Shown here in pieces: positions 1 through 5,099 of a stretch of DNA of 5,203 bases (the first letter of the stretch is position 1; each line of letters begins with the position of its first letter). Under the pieces are notes generated by a model, which was given only the letters and a program-made list of their open reading frames with translations, was not told the origin of the DNA and did not search any database. The position numbers and the translations under genes are program-made. The stretch is from the NCBI GenBank assembly GCA_015486775.1, contig WFRA01000303.1, positions 1 through 5,203 of the forward strand, written 5' to 3'. The stretch comes from Kiritimatiellales bacterium. Its GTDB lineage: Bacteria; Verrucomicrobiota; Kiritimatiellia; Kiritimatiellales; Pontiellaceae.

Positions 1-1
1 C

Positions 2-466
2 CAGGAAGCCGTTTTCCTTGCCCAGCTCGAAATTGCCCGCAAATTCGGCCGCCCCGCCACCATCCACTGCCGCCGCGCGTGGGGAAGGCTGATCGAACTG
101 CTCGACCGGTTCGGCGAACCGCCACCGGGTCTGCTCATCCACTGTTTTGGCGGCTCGGGCGAGGTTGCCGCCGAGTTGGCCAGGCGCGGCGCCTACATCT
201 CCTTTTCCGGCTCCATCACCCGCCCCAACGCGAAAAAAGCCGGGGCGGCCATCCGCGCCGTCCCGGAAAACCGCATCCTGATCGAAACCGACGCCCCGGA
301 CATTTTACCGTACGGTGCGGAACCGGGGGCGAACGAACCGGCCAACCTGCGCCACGTCCTCGCCAAGGCCGCCGAGCTTCGCGGCATCTCCAAAGAAGCG
401 CTTGCCAAGATCACCTTCCGCAATGCCGAACGCTTCTTTTGCGGGAACCAGAGGGAGCGGGTGTAG
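2..466 (+). CDS. tatD: TatD-family metal-dependent hydrolase (DNase-like), C-terminal part
   Basis: The frame is open from the left edge of the window and ends at TAG 464-466; 154 residues are visible. Family members are usually about 255-265 residues, so roughly the first 100, with the N-terminal metal-binding HxH motif, lie outside. Visible family signatures, in visible-residue numbering: IHCR near 21-24, HCFGGS at 47-52, YISFSG at 65-70, the metal-site motif ETDAPD at 95-100, then NEPANL and a C-terminal NAERFF. TatD proteins are TIM-barrel enzymes that use divalent metal ions to hydrolyse DNA ends or related phosphoesters; the substrate of this paralogue cannot be told from sequence (TatD, YcfH and YjjV look alike). 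No frameshift or missing catalytic residue is seen in the visible part. No strong terminator follows: the GGGAAA/TTTCCC hairpin at 488-507 lacks a T-run. Confidence 0.93.
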   Translation, partial: QEAVFLAQLEIARKFGRPATIHCRRAWGRLIELLDRFGEPPPGLLIHCFGGSGEVAAELARRGAYISFSGSITRPNAKKAGAAIRAVPENRILIETDAPDILPYGAEPGANEPANLRHVLAKAAELRGISKEALAKITFRNAERFFCGNQRERV

Positions 467-618
467 CTGGAATCCCCTTTCTTTCGCGGGAAAAGGTGTG
501 CTTTCCCATAAGTTTAAACCGCACAGTTGATGTTCCGCTTACCGATTGCGCATGGAATATAGTGGATGATCGAATAGTTGGATGACTGGAAACACGGCTC
601 CATGGCGAAATTTATGGA

Positions 619-634
619 TGTCACCCAAATGACA
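619..634. promoter_or_regulatory. Dyad TGTCA-N6-TGACA, possible regulator site
   Basis: A perfect 5-base inverted repeat, TGTCA at 619-623 and TGACA at 630-634, is separated by CCCAAA. Such spacing is common for dimeric DNA-binding regulators. It lies about 220 bases upstream of the beta-barrel gene, which is far for simple promoter control. Chance occurrence is quite possible for a motif this short. Confidence 0.2.
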
Positions 635-641
635 CGACGTC

Positions 642-651
642 CGGTGCACCG
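642..651. promoter_or_regulatory. Perfect 10-base palindrome CGGTGCACCG
   Basis: CGGTGCACCG reads the same on both strands and sits 8 bases after the TGTCA/TGACA dyad. It lies within a weaker hairpin (GACG 636-639, CGTC 650-653) followed by TTTT at 656-659. The stem is too short to call a terminator. An operator is possible but no regulator family can be named. Confidence 0.18.
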
Positions 652-795
652 TCAGTTTTCCCCCAACAATCCACTCTTCCAAACATTCAGTAATCCACGC
701 CGTAAGGCTATGGTGATGTTTCCTCCACCTCCGCATCCCCATGCAAGTTCTTTCGGGAATGCGGAATCATTTCCGGACAATAAGAAGGAAAAAAT

Positions 796-827
796 AGTGG
801 ACACCACTCAAATGGAACTGATACGGT
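796..827 (+). promoter_or_regulatory. Weak promoter candidate with overlapping palindrome, upstream of the beta-barrel gene
   Basis: The palindrome AGTGG-ACA-CCACT (796-808) contains TGGACA (798-803), a 5/6 match to the sigma70 -35 box. Eighteen bases on is TACGGT (822-827), preceded by TG one base upstream as in extended -10 promoters; this -10 matches only 3/6. Transcription would start near 834 and give a leader of about 18 bases. If real, a repressor bound to the palindrome would block the -35 box. The match is weak and the call is tentative. Confidence 0.25.
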
Positions 828-840
828 ACGAATAAAGCAA

Positions 841-845
841 AGGAG
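841..845 (+). promoter_or_regulatory. Ribosome binding site AGGAG for the beta-barrel gene
   Basis: AGGAG lies 6 bases before ATG 852 and 9 bases before a second in-frame ATG at 855. Both spacings work; the choice changes the product by one residue of the signal peptide and does not affect the mature protein. Confidence 0.8.
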
Positions 846-851
846 AAATAC

Positions 852-1325
852 ATGATGAATAAACAGATGTCGATGGTTGCATTGGCGGCGTTGGCATGGG
901 TCGGCATGAACGGACTCGCCTACGGCGGGGAAACCAGCGTGGCGGGCTATGTCACCTATTGGGACGGCTCGACGGACGGGGCGGGTGCCGGTGTCAAGGT
1001 CAGGAAAAAGGTTCTGGGATTCTTTTCGACCGATGTCCGGGCCAGCTATGTGGATTTCAGCGATGCGGATACGTCGGTGATTCCCTTGGAGGCGACCCTC
1101 ATGGTGGGCATTCCCTTTGTGGTCGAACCCTATGCGGGACTTGGCGTGGGCTACTACCTGGCGGATTCGAGCTTGATCGACAATGGAGTTGGAAGCTACG
1201 GCGTGCTTGGCCTTCAGCTCAACCTCTTTGTTGTCGGTGCCATGGCGGAGTTGCGCTGGAATGAGACCGAAGAGGATTTGATGGATGGGATGTCCGCCAA
1301 TCTGGGGCTGATGGTGAAGTGGTGA
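852..1325 (+). CDS. Small outer-membrane beta-barrel protein, secreted
   Basis: 157 residues with a strong AGGAG site. A Sec-type signal peptide is visible: short polar N-terminus with Lys4, hydrophobic core at about residues 8-22, and a likely signal peptidase I site after AYG (residue 25). The mature part of about 132 residues alternates hydrophobic and polar residues in strand-like blocks rich in Gly and aromatic residues, including a YAGLGVGYY motif typical of small porin-like barrels, and it ends in Trp (MVKW), as outer-membrane proteins often end in an aromatic residue recognised by the BAM machinery. Length and pattern suggest about eight strands, as in OmpA, OmpW or opacity-type barrels, but no named family is recognised. 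The role (adhesion, small-molecule pore, stability) is unknown. It probably has its own transcript: a spacer precedes it and a strong promoter separates it from the next gene. Confidence 0.8.
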   Translation: MMNKQMSMVALAALAWVGMNGLAYGGETSVAGYVTYWDGSTDGAGAGVKVRKKVLGFFSTDVRASYVDFSDADTSVIPLEATLMVGIPFVVEPYAGLGVGYYLADSSLIDNGVGSYGVLGLQLNLFVVGAMAELRWNETEEDLMDGMSANLGLMVKW

Positions 1326-1353
1326 CCGGCGGCGCGGAAAGCGGTTCCGGTCA
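1323..1353 (+). other. Stem-loop starting at the stop codon of the beta-barrel gene
   Basis: TGACCGG (1323-1329, including the TGA stop) pairs perfectly with CCGGTCA (1347-1353). The 17-base loop can form a small inner CGC/GCG stem. No T-run follows, so it is not a classical intrinsic terminator; it may protect the 3' end of the mRNA or aid termination by another route. Confidence 0.35.
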
Positions 1354-1376
1354 GGGATTTCCGAAGGGCTAAGCAT

Positions 1377-1404
1377 TTGACAGCGCGGATGCGTTCTTTA
1401 AAAT
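1377..1404 (+). promoter_or_regulatory. Sigma70-type promoter for the lipoprotein gene
   Basis: TTGACA (1377-1382, perfect -35) and TAAAAT (1399-1404, 5/6 match to -10) are separated by 16 bases. Transcription should start near 1411, giving a leader of about 115 bases before ATG 1525. The leader holds an AGGAGG followed by a two-codon frame (see 1437-1457). This is the best promoter in the window and suggests that the lipoprotein is expressed independently of the gene before it. Confidence 0.7.
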
Positions 1405-1436
1405 AACCCGAAACGAGACAGGCCGGTTTATCGGCG

Positions 1437-1457
1437 AGGAGGTGCGGGATGGGCTAG
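1437..1457 (+). promoter_or_regulatory. Perfect Shine-Dalgarno with a two-codon leader frame (Met-Gly-stop)
   Basis: AGGAGG (1437-1442) lies 6 bases before ATG 1449, which reads ATG GGC TAG and so ends at 1457. It is inside the predicted leader of the lipoprotein mRNA. A minimal frame with an ideal ribosome site could hold a ribosome in the leader and affect downstream translation, or it may be chance. Confidence 0.2.
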
Positions 1458-1524
1458 GCAGGCTGAAGTGGAACAAGGAAGAAAGTAAAGAAGAAACGAT
1501 AAATAACAATACCGGAGAATTAAA

Positions 1525-2160
1525 ATGAAAAAACTGATTGGAACATTTGCGTTATTCCTAGCCACCATCGGACTGGTGGCCGGTTGTGCCTCGACCGGGG
1601 TAAAACGGGCGGACAAGCTGGACACGAGTGTTGAAACCACCCGTTCCGGCCTAGAGCAAACCAAGGTGTTGGTCAATGAAACACTGGATTCCCTCGCCAC
1701 CCTGCAGCTTGAGAGCACGGTGTTGGCGGATGCCTATCCCAAATTCAAGAAGGATGTGAAGGCGGTTGCCGATGCCGCGGCGCAGCTCAAGAAAAACAGC
1801 GCCGCCATGCAGGATGCAGCCAAGGTCAAGTTCGATGCCTGGAAGGCGCAGCTGGAAACGATAACCAACGAGAAAATTAAGAAAAGCAGTATGAAGCAGA
1901 TGAATGCCGCGATCGCCAAGAACGAGGCATTGATCAAGCGTCTCAAGGAATCCGAAACGGTCATGGATCCTTTCGTCTCCGACCTGAACGATATCGTGAA
2001 ATATCTGGATCTGGATCTTTCCAAGGGAGGATTCAAGAAAATTTCAGGGTTCAACGGGCCGGTCAAGAAAGCCGACAAGGATGGTCAGAAACTCCAGAAG
2101 TGGATCGACAACGTGGTTGAAGAACTCGCAAAAGCCAAGAGTGCCCCGCCCGCGGCCTAG
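1525..2160 (+). CDS. Outer-membrane lipoprotein resembling the DUF2959 family
   Basis: 211 residues; GGAG at 1514-1517 is 7 bases before the ATG. The N-terminus is a lipoprotein signal: MKK, hydrophobic stretch, and lipobox LVAGC with the lipidated Cys at 21. Ala follows the Cys, so there is no Asp inner-membrane retention signal and outer-membrane sorting is likely. The mature part is rich in Lys, Ala, Glu and Asp and is almost wholly helical, with likely coiled coils at about 30-60, 75-110 and 118-150. The pattern FDAWKAQLETITNEKIKK, then a Met-Asp-Pro (about 150), then a segment with YLDLDL, and a C-terminal amphipathic helix match my memory of DUF2959, a family of about 210-residue lipoproteins of unknown function. 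It has its own promoter at 1377-1404 and ends 66 bases from a convergent gene. No function can be assigned. Confidence 0.82.
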   Translation: MKKLIGTFALFLATIGLVAGCASTGVKRADKLDTSVETTRSGLEQTKVLVNETLDSLATLQLESTVLADAYPKFKKDVKAVADAAAQLKKNSAAMQDAAKVKFDAWKAQLETITNEKIKKSSMKQMNAAIAKNEALIKRLKESETVMDPFVSDLNDIVKYLDLDLSKGGFKKISGFNGPVKKADKDGQKLQKWIDNVVEELAKAKSAPPAA

Positions 2161-2226
2161 GGTTTGGGCGCAGATAGACTGGTCTTGCGCGGCACCTCCG
2201 CCGAGCAGGCCTCCAAGGTCTGGAAG

Positions 2227-2934
2227 CTATTGGCCGGGATTCTTTAGCAGGTCGAAAGCGGCGGCCCGGGTGGTCTGGGCAAAGCCGGTGGCGGGGATGA
2301 GGCCGACGACGGTCAGCCCCATAAAAAACTGGATGGCACCGTTGATGGAAACGAGCCCGAGTAGCGACCAGAAATTTCCGGTGCCCATGCTCCAGCTTTC
2401 CTTGATGGCCTCTGCGGCGGGGCGGTCTTCTTCGAGCATGAGCAGGATGGCAAAGTAGAGCTTGATGTAGACAAACACACCGAGCGGAAAGAAGAGAAAC
2501 AGGAGCAGCACCTTGGCCAAGGCCAAGGCAAACTGGACAACCGCCACCACGGCGACCCGCTTTGGGGAGAGGCGGCTGCGCCGGTTCCTGACAGCCATGA
2601 GCGCGGTTGCCACGAGCAGGACGCTCAGCAGGGCGATAAACGGGGAGGCATAGAGCGCAAAGGTGAGCATCTTTTTGGCATAGGCCGAAAGTATTTCGTT
2701 GAGTTCCATCAACTGCCTGTCCATCCGGTCGAACTGGTCGTTTTCCGCCGCCGCCACGATTTCTGAAACCGTCTGGACAAGTTGCTGCGACTCCGCCCTG
2801 GACGAGAGCCTGGGGATCCATTCGAAGACGAGGAGGAACCCGGCCAGCAGGCAGAGCGGGAGCCACCATTTCGAGAAGGATTTCCAGGCCTTGGAATAGC
2901 AGGCCTTGAGTTCGAGTGTTTTTGTTCCAGTCAT
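2227..2934 (-). CDS. Inner-membrane protein with four predicted helices, function unknown
   Basis: From ATG 2934 the product is 235 residues. The frame is open further upstream (TTG at 3135, ATG at 2994), but a good promoter at 3004-3032 places the transcription start near 2997, which excludes the TTG and leaves almost no leader for ATG 2994. The residues upstream of 2934 are also arginine-rich and unlike a protein start. No clear ribosome site precedes 2934. Predicted helices are at about 23-40, 91-115, 127-168 (one long or two short) and 187-218, with a polar, acidic loop at 41-88 and basic residues (RNRRSRLSPKR) at 116-126. A motif with LMLEEDRPAAEAIKESW near 165-181, then a Gly-rich turn and a final helix, recalls membrane families such as DUF975 or the glycerophosphodiesterase membrane domain, where an 'A-I-K-x-S-W' element recurs. 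This resemblance is weak. It is divergent from the kinase gene and convergent with the lipoprotein gene. Confidence 0.78.
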   Translation of the reverse strand: MTGTKTLELKACYSKAWKSFSKWWLPLCLLAGFLLVFEWIPRLSSRAESQQLVQTVSEIVAAAENDQFDRMDRQLMELNEILSAYAKKMLTFALYASPFIALLSVLLVATALMAVRNRRSRLSPKRVAVVAVVQFALALAKVLLLFLFFPLGVFVYIKLYFAILLMLEEDRPAAEAIKESWSMGTGNFWSLLGLVSINGAIQFFMGLTVVGLIPATGFAQTTRAAAFDLLKNPGQ

Positions 2935-2969
2935 GGGTTGTCCGGTGTTCCAGGGTTGGGGAATTTCGA

Positions 2970-3000
2970 CAGGCGGTTTTGCCTGCCGTTTCATGCAGGC
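2970..3000. other. Two overlapping, mutually exclusive hairpins between the divergent genes
   Basis: CAGGC (2970-2974) pairs with GCCTG (2981-2985) over a 6-base loop. The same GCCTGC (2981-2986) can instead pair with GCAGGC (2995-3000) over an 8-base loop. The first hairpin would fall in the leader of the minus-strand membrane-protein mRNA; the second straddles its predicted start. They may be regulatory or may serve as a binding site on DNA. Confidence 0.3.
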
Positions 3001-3003
3001 CGC

Positions 3004-3032
3004 ATTAGAGGGCAACTCCCCGGTTCTTTCAA
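3004..3032 (-). promoter_or_regulatory. Sigma70-type promoter for the minus-strand membrane protein
   Basis: On the minus strand TTGAAA (3032-3027, 5/6 match) and TCTAAT (3009-3004, 5/6 match) are exactly 17 bases apart. Transcription should start near 2997, leaving a leader of about 63 bases before ATG 2934. It decides the start of that gene. A comparable plus-strand promoter for the kinase was not found; TCGACA (2966-2971), 17 bases, TTTCAT (2989-2994) is the nearest candidate and is weak. Confidence 0.55.
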
Positions 3033-3158
3033 GCCTCTTTCTGTTTGCGCGGAAAGGGTTGTGCCTTCGCCGCAAAAAATTCCCGGAAGGAAAGAATCGT
3101 GTCGCCGCATCTTTTTTGCAAAACTCGTACTCCAACTAAGGGAATCAGTTTTTTATTG

Positions 3159-4667
3159 ATGGATATTGCGTTCACAATCGGTTTTTTCTCCGTACCGAAT
3201 TTGGCGGTTGCGCTTTGGTGGGTGCTACTTGTCGCGGCGCTGGTTGCCCAGTTTGCCTGGAACTACTGGCAGCGGAAACAGCTGGAGAAAAGATCTAGCC
3301 AGAACCGGATGGATGACCTCGAGTCCAATGTCGCGATGCTCGCCAGCATGAACGAGGATACCGAGGAGGCGCGCGCCCAGCTCGAAAGCGCCAACATCCA
3401 GCTCAAGAGCGCGATCAAGCGGGCCAACCGGCTGGCGTTCGATGCCCAGGCCGCCAATATTGCCAAGAGCGAGTTCCTCGCCAACATGAGCCACGAAATC
3501 CGCACGCCCATGAACGGCATCCTCGGGGTCTCGACCCTGCTGCTCGACTCCGGGCTCGACGACGAGCAGAGGGCGCTGGCCAAAATGGTCCGCAACAGCG
3601 GGGAGTCCCTGCTCCGGATCGTGAACGACATCCTGGACTTTTCCAAGATCGAGGCCGGCCACATGGAGTTGAACCTGTACGACTTCAATCTCCGAAACAT
3701 GCTCAGCGAGCTCTACGCGGTTTTGACGATCCAGGCCCGGGGCAAGGGGGAGCAGCTCGTTTTCTTGGTGGGGGAGGATGTCCCCTTGCATCTCTACGGC
3801 GATGTCGGGCGGATTCGCCAAATCCTGACCAACCTGATCGGAAACGCGATCAAGTTTGCCGAAAAGGGGGAGATCCGCCTGCAAGTTTCCCTAGAGGAAG
3901 ACCGCCGGGAAGAGGGGGTGCGGCTCCGATTTGCCGTGCAGGACTCCGGCATTGGAATCCCTCCGGAAAAGCTGGACCACATCTTCGACGCCTTCCAGCA
4001 GTTGGATGCCTCGACCTCCCGCAAATATGGCGGCACCGGCCTGGGGCTGGCCATTTGCAGGCAGCTGGTCGATATGATGGATGGCGAAATCGGAGTTGAA
4101 AGCGAGGAGGGAAAAGGTTCCTCTTTCTGGTTCTCCATTCCGCTTGGCCGATCCGTTCCCCGGTGCGAGCAGACCTCCTTTCCCTTCATCGAGCCAGCGC
4201 GGCCCAATTTCGACGACGAGCTCAACGACACGCACGACGAGCTGATCCGGGCGAGGGAAAAGATCCGGGGCCTGGGGCGCGTTCCCCGCGTTCTCGCGGT
4301 GGAGGACAATGCGGTCAACCAGACCGTCGTGCTGCGCATCCTGAAAAAGCTGGGATGCTCCGCCGCGGTTGCGACAGATGGGCGCGACGCCATCGAAAAG
4401 ATCAAGGGTGCCTCCTTCGACCTGATCCTGATGGATGTGCAGATGCCCGTCATGGACGGCCTGGAATCTACGGCGGAAATCCGCAAGCTCGAAGAGGCGG
4501 AAAAGCGCCCCCGCCTGCCGATTATCGCCATGACCGCCCATGCGCTGACAGGCGACCGGGAACGCTGTCTGGCCGGAGGGATGGACGGCTACATCATCAA
4601 GCCGATCAATGTTTCCGAACTCGCCGAAGCCATCGTCGGCCAGCTGTCCGTAGCTCCCCGCTCCTGA
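3159..4667 (+). CDS. Hybrid sensor histidine kinase with C-terminal receiver domain
   Basis: 502 residues from ATG 3159; the frame also opens at TTG 3045, but those extra 38 residues are basic and would bury the membrane helix, so I prefer 3159. A possible ribosome site AAGGGA (3138-3143) lies 15 bases upstream, which is long. Domains: one membrane helix at about 15-35; coiled coil at about 38-100; HisKA with SHEIRTP and phospho-accepting His112; HATPase with N-box [11 protein letters not shown] (223-233), G1 DSGIGIP (262-268), F-box IFDAF (275-279) and G2 GGTGLGL (291-297); a linker with a short acidic helix (352-370); receiver domain with acidic pair Glu382-Asp383, phospho-accepting Asp426, Thr459 and Lys481. 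All key residues are present, so it should autophosphorylate at His112 and relay to Asp426. There is no PAS, GAF, HAMP or periplasmic domain and no HPt or output domain, so it needs partners encoded elsewhere. It is divergent from the membrane protein at 2227-2934, which could be a partner, though this is speculation. Confidence 0.95.
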   Translation: MDIAFTIGFFSVPNLAVALWWVLLVAALVAQFAWNYWQRKQLEKRSSQNRMDDLESNVAMLASMNEDTEEARAQLESANIQLKSAIKRANRLAFDAQAANIAKSEFLANMSHEIRTPMNGILGVSTLLLDSGLDDEQRALAKMVRNSGESLLRIVNDILDFSKIEAGHMELNLYDFNLRNMLSELYAVLTIQARGKGEQLVFLVGEDVPLHLYGDVGRIRQILTNLIGNAIKFAEKGEIRLQVSLEEDRREEGVRLRFAVQDSGIGIPPEKLDHIFDAFQQLDASTSRKYGGTGLGLAICRQLVDMMDGEIGVESEEGKGSSFWFSIPLGRSVPRCEQTSFPFIEPARPNFDDELNDTHDELIRAREKIRGLGRVPRVLAVEDNAVNQTVVLRILKKLGCSAAVATDGRDAIEKIKGASFDLILMDVQMPVMDGLESTAEIRKLEEAEKRPRLPIIAMTAHALTGDRERCLAGGMDGYIIKPINVSELAEAIVGQLSVAPRS

Positions 4668-4678
4668 ACCATGGAGCG
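4659..4678 (+). other. Stem-loop over the stop codon of the kinase gene
   Basis: CGCTCC (4659-4664) pairs perfectly with GGAGCG (4673-4678); the TGA stop (4665-4667) is in the 8-base loop. Only two T follow, so it is at best a poor intrinsic terminator. The BIME-like repeat about 105 bases on could end the transcript instead. Confidence 0.3.
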
Positions 4679-4783
4679 TTCCAGAGGCTGTAAAACCGTT
4701 GCTCCGCAATCCCCGGATCTATGAATCCATTCCATGGGCAGGGTCGGCTTCCCTCTGCCTCGTTCCATCTTTGCGTTCTCTGT
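4668..4783. other. Spacer after the kinase gene, no gene seen
   Basis: Minus-strand open frames cross this stretch, but they run antisense into the kinase gene or through the inverted repeat and show no ribosome site or family motif. The part at about 4751-4783 (Tyr/Ser-poor, with TTTGCGTTCTCTGTG at its end) reads like the low-complexity intergenic repeats common in large PVC-type genomes; that is an impression only. Confidence 0.4.
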
Positions 4784-4850
4784 GTAGACGATGCTTCCAG
4801 CTTCGTTGCGCATGCCAAACACCTAGAACGAAGCTGGAAGCATCGTCTAC
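4784..4850. repeat. BIME-like element: two inverted REP units with GTAG ends
   Basis: Two 24-base arms (4784-4807 and 4827-4850) are perfect reverse complements around a 19-base centre. Each arm begins, reading inward, with GTAG followed by an imperfect hairpin: in the left arm ACGA (4788-4791) pairs with TCGT (4803-4806), T4792 and T4802 mismatch, GC (4793-4794) pairs with GC (4800-4801), and TTCCA is the loop. GTAG (or GGAG) followed by a hairpin is the defining layout of REP sequences moved by RAYT (Y1-type, TnpA_REP) transposases, and two REPs head to head form a BIME. In RNA the whole unit would form a 24-pair stem, extendable by T4781-A4853 and two G-U pairs, so it may also end or protect the kinase transcript. 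No T-run follows on the plus strand. Confidence 0.8.
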
Positions 4851-5036
4851 GTATTTGAATACCGCCCGTCGTCCATCCGTCGGGCTTGGCCGAGGGCGGC
4901 GAGGGTTTCGAGGAGGTCGGCGACGCGATCGGTGCGGACGAGTTGTTCGGCAGTGACAGGAGCCGTTTGCGCGGCGAGGGCGATGCGGAGTTCACGCACT
5001 TGGTCGGGCAAGGTTTTTGGCCAGAGTTGTTTTTTC
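4847..5036 (-). pseudogene. C-terminal remnant resembling a class I SAM-dependent DNA methyltransferase
   Basis: On the minus strand about 62 codons from 5034 read TKKQLWPKTLPDQ, then an Ala-rich helix with APVTAEQLV, then TDRVADLLETLAALGQARR, MDDGRYSNT and TAG at 4849-4847. From memory, this run (WPK.LP.Q, a small winged-helix-like tail, LLETL..LGQAR, DDGRY) resembles the extreme C-terminus of large DNA methyltransferases of the type found in stand-alone restriction-modification or BREX-like loci. The catalytic domains (SAM site, NPPY motif) are absent. Upstream of it the frame runs into the REP at 5037-5099 and a TAG at 5152-5150, so only a tail remains. A GTG at 5146 would give a 99-residue product, with no ribosome site and with 25 or so residues derived from the repeat. 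It could instead be a small helix-turn-helix-like gene, but this is less likely. Confidence 0.45.
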
Positions 5037-5099
5037 GTAGACACGACGTCCCCGTCGCGTTTTGACGCAGAAGCCGAGCGTGCGGAATGCGACGGGGAC
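5037..5099 (+). repeat. Second REP-type element: GTAG plus hairpin, with inverted core copy
   Basis: GTAG (5037-5040) is followed directly by a hairpin: 5041-5048 pairs with 5053-5060 in seven of eight positions (A5043/C5058 mismatched) over loop TCCC. The core GTCCCCGTCGC (5048-5058) recurs perfectly inverted as GCGACGGGGAC (5089-5099), and the match extends inward with G-U pairs to a 17-pair stem (5048-5064 with 5083-5099). The downstream copy lacks a clear GTAG, so this looks like a BIME with one decayed unit. Its stem sequence differs from that of the element at 4784-4850, although both begin GTAGAC. Confidence 0.65.

Larger units (their letters stand above)
467..851. other. Intergenic spacer of 385 bases with short dyads, no convincing gene
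   Basis: An ATG-initiated frame at 578-835 (+) would give 85 residues, but the peptide is low in structure, proline-rich in the middle and has no ribosome binding site, so I do not call it. The spacer is more AT-rich than the flanking genes and holds a weak GGGAAA/TTTCCC hairpin (488-507), a direct repeat TGGATGA (563-569 and 579-585), and the dyads listed separately at 619-634, 642-651 and 796-808. It probably holds the control region of the beta-barrel gene that follows. Confidence 0.6.

Noticed and set aside
578..835. ATG-initiated 85-residue frame (+) in the spacer before the beta-barrel gene
   Set aside because: No ribosome binding site, no domain or membrane pattern, and the stretch carries dyads and repeats more typical of noncoding DNA.
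1442..1528. GTG-initiated 28-codon leader peptide whose TGA overlaps the lipoprotein's ATG (ATGA)
   Set aside because: The only Shine-Dalgarno, AGGAGG at 1437-1442, overlaps the GTG itself, leaving no spacing; the overlap with ATGA is probably chance.
2063..2869. 268-residue minus-strand frame overlapping the membrane-protein gene
   Set aside because: Composition is Arg/Pro/Gly-rich and lacks structure; the overlapping frame gives a clean multi-helix membrane protein with a good promoter.
3225..3884. 219-residue minus-strand frame opposite the kinase gene
   Set aside because: It is the antisense shadow of conserved HisKA and HATPase codons in GC-rich DNA; it has no family motif of its own.
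3891..4709. 272-residue minus-strand frame opposite the kinase gene
   Set aside because: Same reason: antisense to the HATPase and receiver domains, which carry all expected catalytic residues on the plus strand.
4784..4850. Inverted repeat as a classical rho-independent terminator or as the ends of an insertion sequence
   Set aside because: No T-run follows on the plus strand, the centre holds only 19 bases with no transposase, and no target duplication is clear; the GTAG-hairpin layout fits a BIME better.
4784..5099. CRISPR array
   Set aside because: The repeats are inverted and of two different types, without regular direct repeats and spacers.
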